The translations under genes were made by a program, and so were the position numbers. DNA of 10,422 nucleotides from Bryobacterales bacterium (GTDB lineage Bacteria; Acidobacteriota; Terriglobia; Bryobacterales; Bryobacteraceae): the NCBI GenBank assembly GCA_003142355.1, contig PLMF01000114.1, positions 3,250 through 13,671 on the forward strand, in the 5' to 3' direction. Shown piece after piece: positions 1 to 5,383 of the stretch. Under the pieces are notes generated by a model. It was not told the origin of the DNA. It saw only the letters and a list, made by a program, of their open reading frames with translations, and made no database searches. Every line of letters starts with the position of its first letter. Position 1 is the stretch's first letter.

Positions 1-29
1 GCTATATTGGGCAAAGAAAAAGCGAAGCA

Positions 30-1283
30 ATGGAGGACATCCAGGAACAACTCGCCGCTTTGCGGCGGCGCGTGGCGGGCATCGACCGCAAGTATCGGGC
101 GCCGGAATCCGCCCCGCCAACGCCGCGCGAGGAACGGCCCGGCCGCTTCATCGAAGAGCTCATGAGCGGCGAGGTGGTGACGACGCCGCATGGCGAGCAC
201 TTCGAGACGGAGAAAGTCTGGGAGCGGCACCGGCGCCACGGCAGCGTGGATATCGCGGACCTGGCGGAACTGCCGGAAGATCTGCTGGGACCGCTCTCGG
301 CGGGGACGGTGGAGCGCGCGCACCCGTTGAAATGGGCCTTCCTCGATACGGAGACCACGGGCCTGGCGGGCGGCACAGGCACCTATGCGTTTCTGGTGGG
401 AGTGGGCGCGATCGACGCGGCGGGATTCCGCCTGCGTCAGTTCTTCATGCGCGATTACGGCGAAGAGGCGTCGCTGCTATGGCGTCTTTCGGAGCACCTG
501 GCGCAGTTCGACGTCCTCATCACGTATAACGGCAAGGCATACGACCAGCCGCTGCTGGAGACGCGCTATCGGATGGTGCGGGCGCCGGGGCATCCATTCG
601 ACCGCATGCAGCACCTGGACCTGCTGTTCGGCGCGCGCCGGTTGTGGAAGCTGCGCCTGGAAAGCTGCCGCCTGGTGGACCTGGAGAACCAGATCCTGGG
701 GGTGGAGCGCCAGGGCGATCTGCCGGGGGAGATGATCCCGTATTGCTACTTCGAATATTTGCGCACGAAGCAGGCGTTCCGGCTGGTGCCGATCTTCCAT
801 CACAACGCGCTGGATATTCTTTCGCTGGCGTGTCTGACCGCCATCGTGCCGTTCGCTTTCCGGCGGCCGGAGGACGCGGCGCTGCGCCATGGCGCGGACC
901 TGATCGGGCTGGCGCGGTGGCTGCTCCAGGGAGGGCGTCCGGAAGAGGCGCTGCGGCTATTTCGCCGCGCGGTGGAGATGGGTCTGCCGGACGGCCTGCT
1001 CTTCAAGACGCTGTGGGACATTGGCGTGGTGGAGAAGCGGCTAGGGCGTGCGGACGCGGCGCTGGCCGCGGTTACGGAACTGACGGAATCGCGCAACCCA
1101 TACCGCGTGCGCGCGCTCGAAGAACTGGCCAAGCACTACGAGCACCGCCAGCGCGACTGTGCGGCGGCGCTGGAAATGACAAGCAGGGCGCTGGCCATCG
1201 AGGACACGCCCGAGCTGCGGCGGCGGGAGGAGAGATTGAAGGGGAGATCCGGGCACAAGAAAACCGTGCGCGGAACGGGTTGA
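30..1283 (+). CDS. YprB-type RNase H-like exonuclease with TPR-like C-terminal tail
   Basis: The 417-residue product has a DEDDh-type 3'-5' exonuclease fold at about residues 103-275. Visible metal-binding motifs are the LDTETTG segment (D106, E108), an ITYNGKAYDQPLLETRY segment (D172), and HHNALD (H257 and D262, the H-x4-D spacing of DEDDh enzymes). This matches the YprB ribonuclease H-like family, predicted to degrade nucleic acid in the cytoplasm; the true substrate is unknown. Residues 288-400 are helical, with a TPR-like pattern (ARWLLQGGRPEEALRLFRRA). ATG at 30 is the first start in an ORF that stays open to the window edge, so a slightly longer protein is possible; only a weak purine-rich stretch precedes it. 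In related genomes such genes often follow a YprA-like helicase, which would lie outside this window. It ends 2 bases from the convergent toxin gene. The family call is confident; the cellular role is not. Confidence 0.87.
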   Translation: MEDIQEQLAALRRRVAGIDRKYRAPESAPPTPREERPGRFIEELMSGEVVTTPHGEHFETEKVWERHRRHGSVDIADLAELPEDLLGPLSAGTVERAHPLKWAFLDTETTGLAGGTGTYAFLVGVGAIDAAGFRLRQFFMRDYGEEASLLWRLSEHLAQFDVLITYNGKAYDQPLLETRYRMVRAPGHPFDRMQHLDLLFGARRLWKLRLESCRLVDLENQILGVERQGDLPGEMIPYCYFEYLRTKQAFRLVPIFHHNALDILSLACLTAIVPFAFRRPEDAALRHGADLIGLARWLLQGGRPEEALRLFRRAVEMGLPDGLLFKTLWDIGVVEKRLGRADAALAAVTELTESRNPYRVRALEELAKHYEHRQRDCAAALEMTSRALAIEDTPELRRREERLKGRSGHKKTVRGTG

Positions 1284-1285
1284 AC

Positions 1286-1576
1286 TCAATATCCGGCTTC
1301 GGGTCCGTGGCGGACCGCCAGAATCACAACCTGCTTCCCGTCGTAGTGATACAGGGCGACGTAGGCCCCGTGCCCGAATTCGATCACCCACTCGCGAAAC
1401 TCCGGAGGCAACTCTTCGACGGGACGGCCAATCTCCGGGTGCTTGCCGAGCGCTCTCACACCCTGCCGGATCGTCTTGACGGCGCGCCCGGCGGCGTCCC
1501 GGCTCTTGGGAGCCAGGAACTTATGGAGACGGGCCACATCCAGCAGCGCCGGTGGGGACCACCTTAGACGTGGCAT
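1286..1576 (-). CDS. Type II toxin, ParE/RelE family
   Basis: This 96-residue basic protein matches the ParE/RelE toxin fold in length and pattern. It has an N-terminal helical part (SPPALLDVARLHKFL, AAGRAVKTIRQGVRAL), the common HPEIGRPVEEL turn at residues 46-55, and the terminal strands REWVIEFGHGAYVALYHYD and VVILAVRHGPEAGY. ParE members poison DNA gyrase and RelE members cleave mRNA at the ribosome; the sequence alone does not settle which. The HPEIGRPV and AVRHG segments lean towards ParE. Its ATG lies inside the antitoxin gene (13-base overlap) and has no clear Shine-Dalgarno of its own, so it is probably translated by coupling, which keeps toxin below antitoxin. It ends 2 bases from the convergent exonuclease gene. 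The gene looks intact. Confidence 0.85.
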   Translation of the reverse strand: MPRLRWSPPALLDVARLHKFLAPKSRDAAGRAVKTIRQGVRALGKHPEIGRPVEELPPEFREWVIEFGHGAYVALYHYDGKQVVILAVRHGPEAGY

Positions 1577-1848
1577 TTAGGGAGAACAGCGTGCTTGCCC
1601 GCCTCGAGCTTGGCCAGCCAAGCGTCGGCTTCCTTGGCCGTGACGTGCAGGCCGGTGGTTTGATAGCCGGCCCATGCGGTGAGCGCGTCCTGCCGGAGAA
1701 GTTCACGTTTCTCCTCGCGTTCCACATACTGCTCGACGGCTTCGCGCATGAGCCAGTGCGGCGACCGGCGGCGCGCCGAGGCGAGCCGGCGCACACGTTC
1801 TTTCATCGCGCTATCGAGCTTCAGGCTGGTGGTCGAAAGTGTCGCCAT
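1564..1848 (-). CDS. Ribbon-helix-helix antitoxin (ParD/CopG-like)
   Basis: This 94-residue protein is the first gene of the toxin-antitoxin pair. Residues 3-10 (TLSTTSLK) fit the DNA-binding beta strand of a ribbon-helix-helix protein. Residues 12-25 form helix A, and residues 29-46 (SPHWLMREAVEQYVERE) form helix B with the usual Ser-Pro/helix-start pattern. The rest (about 47-94) is a charged tail expected to wrap the toxin, with a KEADAWLAKLEAGK segment typical of antitoxins paired with ParE/RelE toxins. Such proteins dimerise, bind their own promoter and neutralise the toxin. GGAG about 9 bases upstream of the ATG supports this start. The repeats just upstream (1864-1888) are candidate operators. 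Confidence 0.85.
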   Translation of the reverse strand: MATLSTTSLKLDSAMKERVRRLASARRRSPHWLMREAVEQYVEREEKRELLRQDALTAWAGYQTTGLHVTAKEADAWLAKLEAGKHAVLPKCHV

Positions 1849-1863
1849 CGCGAGTGCTCCAGG

Positions 1864-1888
1864 GTGTCACTTGGTAGCACTATAGCAC
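1864..1888 (-). promoter_or_regulatory. Predicted TA promoter/operator with repeats
   Basis: Reading the minus strand, a TATAGT -10-like hexamer (1879-1884) lies about 30 bases upstream of the antitoxin ATG; I see no convincing -35. On the plus strand it is overlapped by a direct repeat TAGCAC-TA-TAGCAC (1875-1888) and adjoins a 17-base imperfect dyad, GTGTCAC-TTG-GTAGCAC (1864-1880), symmetric at the GTGnnAC/GTnnCAC positions. Ribbon-helix-helix antitoxins usually bind short repeated or dyad sites in their own promoter, so this is the likely autoregulatory operator. The repeats are visible; their function is inferred. Confidence 0.45.
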
Positions 1889-1898
1889 GGCAGCCGGC

Positions 1899-1923
1899 GA
1901 AAAATGCGTCTGACCCCTTTTTC
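1899..1923. repeat. 25-base near-palindrome, possible dispersed repeat
   Basis: A 25-base sequence centred on T1911 has arms GAAAAA (1899-1904) and TTTTTC (1918-1923), with GTC-T-GAC at the core; 10 of 12 base pairs are symmetric. It lies between the stop codon of the 141-residue gene (1927-1929) and the antitoxin promoter. The core resembles GGGGTCAGAC-type intergenic repeats that I recall from several bacterial genomes, some linked to REP-associated transposases; this is from memory and unverified. It could also act as a weak AT-rich terminator for the upstream minus-strand gene. Confidence 0.4.
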
Positions 1924-1926
1924 TTC

Positions 1927-2352
1927 CTAACGTGCGTCGATGAAGACTTCGGCAGGGTCCTCCCGGAGAGCCCGTTTGAAAGTATCGAGAAAGCCTTGCA
2001 GGCGGACCATCTCTTGTTGAGCCTCCCGCCGCAGATCCTCGAGTGGCCGGCCGGAGCAGCCTGAAACGCCCTCATCGGCGGATGCGTCCGTGAGCAACGT
2101 CGACCGTATGGCCGTGCGGCGTTCCTCGAGCAAGGCGATCATCTGGCGGTCGTAATCCGGGAGGAGAAGGTGCGTTCCCCGAATTGCCTGCGCGCGAGCA
2201 ACGAAAGTGCTTTCCTGATTTGCCACGGACTGCGCGAGAATGCCGCAGGCCTCGGTCACGTGCCGATCTTGCGCGCGCGAGCGCGAACAATCGCACTGTG
2301 AGGCGAGCACCAGAAGGCCTATTGCGAACTGCGCACATCGCAAGCGGAACAT
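1927..2352 (-). CDS. Small exported protein of unknown function
   Basis: I do not recognise this 141-residue protein. It begins with a likely Sec signal peptide: a short basic start (MFRLRC), a hydrophobic core (AIGLLVLAS), and possible cleavage after SRSRA near residue 27. The cysteine in LASQC is not in a proper lipobox, since Gln precedes it, so a lipoprotein is unlikely. The rest is mostly helical and charged (for example DYDRQMIALLEERRTAIRS and RREAQQEMVRLQGFLDTFKRAL), with cysteines at about residues 36 and 98 that could pair outside the cytoplasm. No catalytic motif is evident. A promoter-like sequence lies just upstream (2371-2399), but there is no clear Shine-Dalgarno, so the start is uncertain. 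A longer ORF on the opposite strand (1552-2064) overlaps its 3' half. I favour this one because of the signal peptide and promoter. Confidence 0.6.
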   Translation of the reverse strand: MFRLRCAQFAIGLLVLASQCDCSRSRAQDRHVTEACGILAQSVANQESTFVARAQAIRGTHLLLPDYDRQMIALLEERRTAIRSTLLTDASADEGVSGCSGRPLEDLRREAQQEMVRLQGFLDTFKRALREDPAEVFIDAR

Positions 2353-2362
2353 ATGACCGTTT

Positions 2363-2399
2363 AAGAGATCATAATAGGATCTTTTGCTTGTAATGCCAG
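2363..2399 (-). promoter_or_regulatory. Predicted sigma70-like promoter of the 141-residue gene
   Basis: On the minus strand, CTGGCA (-35, 2394-2399) and TATTAT (-10, 2371-2376; 5 of 6 consensus bases) are separated by 17 bases. Predicted transcription would start near 2364, giving a leader of only about a dozen bases before the ATG at 2352. The -10 is framed by an imperfect inverted repeat, AAGAGATC (2363-2370) and GATCTTTT (2378-2385), 7 of 8 bases matching, which could be a regulator site. The region is clearly AT-richer than its surroundings. Confidence 0.45.
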
Positions 2400-2447
2400 A
2401 TTGCGATTGGATAGCTTACCCGTCTCCGGGAAGAACCCGATTGCGCA

Positions 2448-3236
2448 CTAGCGGACCACGGGCGGGTCGGCCACCTGGGTTCCGAGGCCGGCATAGGATT
2501 CTTTGACCTTGATCACTTTGTCGCCGTTGAAGGTCACGAAGGTGATCCTGCCGGGGGGCGTGCCGTAGACCCAGTCCTCCAACTCGAGGCCGTCCTTGGT
2601 TTCGCGCGATTTGTGGGCCGGACGGCCGAGCGCCATGACTACCTGCTCGCGGTTCATGCCCTCGGTGACGCGCTTTTCCTTGATGGCCTGCTGTACTTCG
2701 GGCGGGAGCGTCTCGGAATAGACTTCGGTGACGGTGTGGCGGTCGAAGTCGATCACCGGCGCCAGCATTTTCTTGATCGCCGCCGCCTTGACCGGCTCAA
2801 GGGGCTGGTGAAAGAGGACGGCAATAGAAGTGCCGCCGGGCGCGTTGGAGTTGTTGCCTTGGGAGATGGGGGCGGTGGCGCCGCCCATGCCGACTTCGAC
2901 GTTCTGATACCACTTGCGGCCGCCCTTGAAGCCGCCGTTGATCTGGAGCACGATCTTGTCGTCTTCGAGGTCGATCCTGGTGATCTGGACCTGGTCGCCG
3001 ATGCGGGCGGCGGGGCCGCTTTCCCTGGCGATTTGGGCCCACTGGCTCTGGTCGTATCCGGTTTTGGCGTCGAATTCGAGCGGTTTCCGGGAGCGGGGCA
3101 GGAGCACCTTCACGGTGCCGTACTCGGCTATCAGCCCGCGAGTGAGCTCGATGCGGTCTTCCATGGTCAGCTTGTTGCCGGCCCAGGAAAGCGACGGCAG
3201 CAGGCTCAAAATTGCGGCGGTGGCGATGGCTCGCAT
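2448..3236 (-). CDS. Secreted BamE-like protein
   Basis: The 262-residue product has a signal peptide (MRAIATAAILSLLPSLSWA, cleavage probably after A19). Residues 35-115 appear beta-rich, with an IGDQVQITRIDLEDDKIVLQINGG segment. Residues 190-247 resemble the BamE/SmpA fold: VTEGMNREQVVMALGRP followed by an aromatic strand (LEDWVYG) and strands ending in VTFNGDKVIKVKE. BamE itself is an outer-membrane lipoprotein of the beta-barrel assembly machine, but this protein is longer and lacks a lipobox. It is better described as a periplasmic protein with a BamE-like domain than as BamE. It is the second gene of an operon: its start lies inside the CPBP gene (31-base overlap), with a weak GGAAA ahead of the ATG, so coupling is likely. 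Its function is unknown. Confidence 0.75.
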   Translation of the reverse strand: MRAIATAAILSLLPSLSWAGNKLTMEDRIELTRGLIAEYGTVKVLLPRSRKPLEFDAKTGYDQSQWAQIARESGPAARIGDQVQITRIDLEDDKIVLQINGGFKGGRKWYQNVEVGMGGATAPISQGNNSNAPGGTSIAVLFHQPLEPVKAAAIKKMLAPVIDFDRHTVTEVYSETLPPEVQQAIKEKRVTEGMNREQVVMALGRPAHKSRETKDGLELEDWVYGTPPGRITFVTFNGDKVIKVKESYAGLGTQVADPPVVR

Positions 3237-4093
3237 ACGGCACTTTCCGCGGGCGGGCCGGTGAGCGGCGAGGGCTGCCGGCGAATTGGGGCCTTCCAGA
3301 GGTAGGCGAACAGCGCGAACAGCACCACGGAAGTCAGCAGGCTGGCTTCCGGGCCGTAGTCGCCGCCGCTCCAGAGGCGGCCGGCGGTCCAGGACATCTC
3401 GTAGCCCGTCACCTTCATTCTAAGCCCGCTGACATTCACGCCGAAGAGCGGCAATGCAAGGTTCCAGCCGAAGTGGAGACCGATGGGCAGCCACAAGTCG
3501 CGGCTGCGGAGGAGAGCGTAGCCGAACAGGATGCCAAAACCGGCGGTGTTGGCGATGCCGAACCAGGTGGAGTTGGGGTTGGCCGCGTGCAGCAGGGCGA
3601 AGAGGACGCCCACGGGCAGGATGGTGGCGTACGGTCCACAGCGGGCCAGCAGAAGCTGAAAGCCATAGCCGCGGAAGAAGAGTTCCTCGCCCGCGGCGCC
3701 GGCGGCGAGGAGAAAGATCAGGTAGACCATGGCGCCGGCGGACGGCTGCTCCGCGGGCGTGGGCACGATGTGGGCCGCGCCTACCAGGAGCGGGGGCGCC
3801 AGCACCAGGCAGGCGGAGCCAACGCCGCCGGCGAGGCCGAACAGGAGGTTAGCGGCCGAGGCCCGGTTGAGCCACAAGCCGGCGTCGCTCACGGGGCGGT
3901 CTTCGTAGATGCGCAAGGCCAGCCAGTTGGCGAACACAGCGGCCAGGAAGCCAGTCGCGATGGTGCCGGTGAGGTATCCGCCGATCCACAGCAGCAGCGG
4001 GCCGAAGAGGAAGTACGCGGTGGCGAAATAGAGCGCCACGTAGACGGCCACCTGAATGGCGATACGCAACGGGTCCTGGTGCGCTATCTTCAT
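3206..4093 (-). CDS. CPBP-family intramembrane metalloprotease
   Basis: This 295-residue multi-pass membrane protein carries the CPBP (CAAX protease/bacteriocin-processing, Abi) signature. Motif 1 is EELFFRGY (E136, E137, R141), motif 2 is a helix with FALLHAANPN (H169), and motif 3 is LHFGWN (H207, N211). These residues are expected to form the metal-dependent active site within the membrane. Hydrophobic segments at about 13-40, 43-60, 82-108, 121-134, 155-170, 180-196, 203-219 and 251-266 fit about eight helices. The C-terminal tail (270-295) is polar and Pro-rich. Substrates of bacterial CPBP proteins are mostly unknown; none can be named here. It is the first gene of the operon with the BamE-like protein and is transcribed divergently from the LacI regulator 78 bases away. 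I see no strong Shine-Dalgarno before ATG 4093. Confidence 0.88.
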   Translation of the reverse strand: MKIAHQDPLRIAIQVAVYVALYFATAYFLFGPLLLWIGGYLTGTIATGFLAAVFANWLALRIYEDRPVSDAGLWLNRASAANLLFGLAGGVGSACLVLAPPLLVGAAHIVPTPAEQPSAGAMVYLIFLLAAGAAGEELFFRGYGFQLLLARCGPYATILPVGVLFALLHAANPNSTWFGIANTAGFGILFGYALLRSRDLWLPIGLHFGWNLALPLFGVNVSGLRMKVTGYEMSWTAGRLWSGGDYGPEASLLTSVVLFALFAYLWKAPIRRQPSPLTGPPAESAVCEPSPPPQF

Positions 4094-4101
4094 GTTTAGT
4101 G

Positions 4102-4137
4102 TGCCGCGGCATCAGCGCGGTGCGGATCGACGCACCG
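4102..4137. promoter_or_regulatory. Divergent intergenic region with inverted repeats
   Basis: The 78 bases between the CPBP protease and the LacI regulator hold two symmetric elements: a perfect 10-base palindrome TGCCGCGGCA (4102-4111) and a perfect 7-base inverted repeat, CGGTGCG (4118-4124) and CGCACCG (4131-4137), with spacer GATCGA. Possible -10 sequences for the regulator (TACTAT or TATATA, 4145-4153) follow, without a convincing -35. The inverted repeat does not resemble the twin operators ahead of the receptor. The symmetry is certain; the role is inferred. Confidence 0.4.
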
Positions 4138-4160
4138 ACACGACTACTATATATCGAACT

Positions 4161-4174
4161 GGAGCGTCAGAGTG
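4161..4174 (+). promoter_or_regulatory. Shine-Dalgarno supporting a GTG start
   Basis: GGAG at 4161-4164 lies 7 bases before GTG 4172-4174. The encoded protein then begins TIEDVAKRAKVS, exactly where LacI-family proteins normally start, so this GTG is the most likely true start. Confidence 0.75.
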
Positions 4175-5212
4175 ACCATCGAAGACGTTGCCAAGCGGGC
4201 CAAGGTGTCCATCGCCACGGTTTCTCGCACGTTGCACAACAGCGGGCCTGTCAGCCCGGAGACCGCGGCGCGGGTCTGGCGCGCCATGGAGGAGCTCGAC
4301 TACCGGCCCAACACCGCCGCGCAATCGCTGGTGTCGGGCCGCAGCCGCATGCTGGGTCTGGTGGTCTCCGATATCACCAACCCTTTCTTCCCCGAGCTCA
4401 TCCGGGGTTTCCAGGACCTCGCCCTGCAGCAAGGCTACGACGTGCTGGTCACCTCGACCGACTATGACAAATCGCGAATGGCCCTGTGTGTGCGCCGGAT
4501 GATCGATCGCAAGGTGGATGGTGTGGCCATCATGACATCGGAGATGGACCGTTCCGTGATCGGCCAGCTCGCCAGCCGGAAAGTTCCGCTGGTTTTCCTG
4601 GATGTGGGCAGGGTGGGGATCGGCACCAGCAATGTAAAGGTGGATTACGCGCAAGGCATCACGCAAGCCGTGGATCATCTTTGCGCGCTGGGTCACAGCC
4701 GTATCGCGTTCATCAGCGGACCGAGCGGCCTGAAATCGGCGCGGGTACGACGCGAGGCGTTTCTGAACTGCCTGGGCCGGCGCGGACTTGCGGGGCGCGA
4801 CGGGTTGGTGGAAGAGGGCAATCACAAGATCGATGGCGGCCTGAGCGCGGTCACCCGGCTGCTGCAAAGGCCTGGCCCGCCCACGGCCGTGCTGGCCTCC
4901 AACGACCTGACCGCCATCGGCGCCCTGCGCGGCATACGCCAGGCCGGCCTTCGCGTGCCGCAGGACGTTTCGGTGGTCGGCTTCGACGATATCTACATGG
5001 CCCAGTTTACGGAGCCGCCGCTTACGACGGTCCGGTTGCTGCGCTCGGAACTGGCCAGTCTGGCCTGCAACGCGCTGTTCCAGTCGATCAGCGGAAACAG
5101 AAAAGGCGCCCAGTTCACCATGGGCACCCACCTGATCATCCGCGAGTCGACGGGCAGAGCGAAGTCCCCGCGACGCCCGGTCACAGCGCCACCGTCCGGA
5201 ATCGGCTTCTGA
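4172..5212 (+). CDS. LacI-family transcriptional regulator
   Basis: This 346-residue protein is a full-length LacI/GalR regulator. The N-terminal helix-turn-helix (residues 1-23) has the recognition helix VSIATVSRTLHN (I14, A15, R19 at the specificity positions). The hinge PNTAAQSLVSG follows, with L53 as the likely minor-groove intercalating leucine. Residues 59-328 form the sugar-binding-like effector domain (LGLVVSDITNPFFPELIRG, ISGPSGLKSARVRREAF, LASNDLTAIGAL, VVGFDDIYMAQFTEPPLTTVR). The C-terminal 18 residues (RAKSPRRPVTAPPSGIGF) are a polar tail beyond the usual end. The effector cannot be read from the sequence; many relatives bind sugars. It lies 171 bases upstream of the TonB receptor in the same direction. 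Twin CG-centred operators between them fit regulation of the receptor. It might also control the divergent CPBP operon. Confidence 0.92.
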   Translation: MTIEDVAKRAKVSIATVSRTLHNSGPVSPETAARVWRAMEELDYRPNTAAQSLVSGRSRMLGLVVSDITNPFFPELIRGFQDLALQQGYDVLVTSTDYDKSRMALCVRRMIDRKVDGVAIMTSEMDRSVIGQLASRKVPLVFLDVGRVGIGTSNVKVDYAQGITQAVDHLCALGHSRIAFISGPSGLKSARVRREAFLNCLGRRGLAGRDGLVEEGNHKIDGGLSAVTRLLQRPGPPTAVLASNDLTAIGALRGIRQAGLRVPQDVSVVGFDDIYMAQFTEPPLTTVRLLRSELASLACNALFQSISGNRKGAQFTMGTHLIIRESTGRAKSPRRPVTAPPSGIGF

Positions 5213-5224
5213 CGCCCCAAAATT

Positions 5225-5257
5225 CCGGACAAAAGAGCCTAATTTTCTCTTGTCCGG
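5225..5257. other. Hairpin downstream of the LacI gene
   Basis: CCGGACAA (5225-5232) and TTGTCCGG (5250-5257) form a perfect 8-base stem. An alternative pairing adds inner GAG/CTC pairs with a two-base bulge. No T-tract follows on the plus strand, so it is a poor intrinsic terminator for the regulator gene. Its right arm contains the predicted -35 (TTGTCC) of the receptor promoter, so it might instead be a further regulatory dyad. Confidence 0.4.
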
Positions 5258-5278
5258 CGGCGAGAATGGTGGTATAGT
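5250..5278 (+). promoter_or_regulatory. Predicted sigma70-like promoter of the receptor gene
   Basis: TTGTCC (-35, 5250-5255) and TATAGT (-10, 5273-5278; 5 of 6 consensus bases) are separated by 17 bases. The predicted transcription start is near 5285, giving a leader of about 100 bases before the receptor ATG. The two LacI-type operators begin about 5 bases after that start. Confidence 0.55.
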
Positions 5279-5289
5279 CCTACCAATCA

Positions 5290-5324
5290 TGGAAGCGTTT
5301 TTACGGTTCGAGAAAACGCTTCCA
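5290..5324. promoter_or_regulatory. Twin opposed LacI-family operators
   Basis: A perfect 12-base inverted repeat, TGGAAGCGTTTT (5290-5301) and AAAACGCTTCCA (5313-5324), is separated by 11 bases. Each arm is itself an imperfect LacI/CcpA-type half-symmetric site centred on CG: TGGAAGCGTTTTTA fits the general TGnAAnCGnTnnCA pattern except near its end. The two CG centres (5296/5297 and 5317/5318) are exactly 21 bases apart, two DNA turns, so two repressor dimers could bind the same face. The position just downstream of the predicted start fits repression by blocking initiation or elongation. The adjacent LacI-family protein is the obvious candidate. An RNA hairpin in the leader is the main alternative reading. 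Confidence 0.65.
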
Positions 5325-5383
5325 GTGCGATTCAACGAGCTATACCGTTAACGGGCAACTAGAAACTACGTGGGGAGGTTGGA

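Noticed and set aside
644..1567. 307-residue plus-strand ORF overlapping the exonuclease and toxin
   Set aside because: Out-of-frame Gly/Ala/Arg-rich translation of the exonuclease gene with no recognisable domain.
1552..2064. 170-residue plus-strand ORF across the antitoxin and the small secreted gene
   Set aside because: It runs antisense through the toxin-antitoxin overlap, the TA promoter repeats and the 25-base palindrome. The minus-strand genes have far better support.
2419..2430. CCCG-GAGA-CGGG hairpin (minus strand) after the BamE-like gene as a terminator
   Set aside because: The stem is only 4 bases with no T-tract, and is easily expected by chance.
3212..4099. 295-residue plus-strand ORF mirroring the CPBP gene
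   Set aside because: It covers the same DNA as the CPBP protease but lacks membrane segments or motifs and is Gly/Glu/Gln-rich low-complexity sequence.
5225..5257. Classical terminator for the LacI gene
   Set aside because: A hairpin exists but no T-tract follows it on the plus strand, and its right arm holds the receptor's -35 element, so it is listed only as a hairpin.
4112..5335. 407-residue minus-strand ORF over the LacI gene and its downstream operators
   Set aside because: Antisense shadow of a full LacI-family gene; it would also run through the promoter and operator region.
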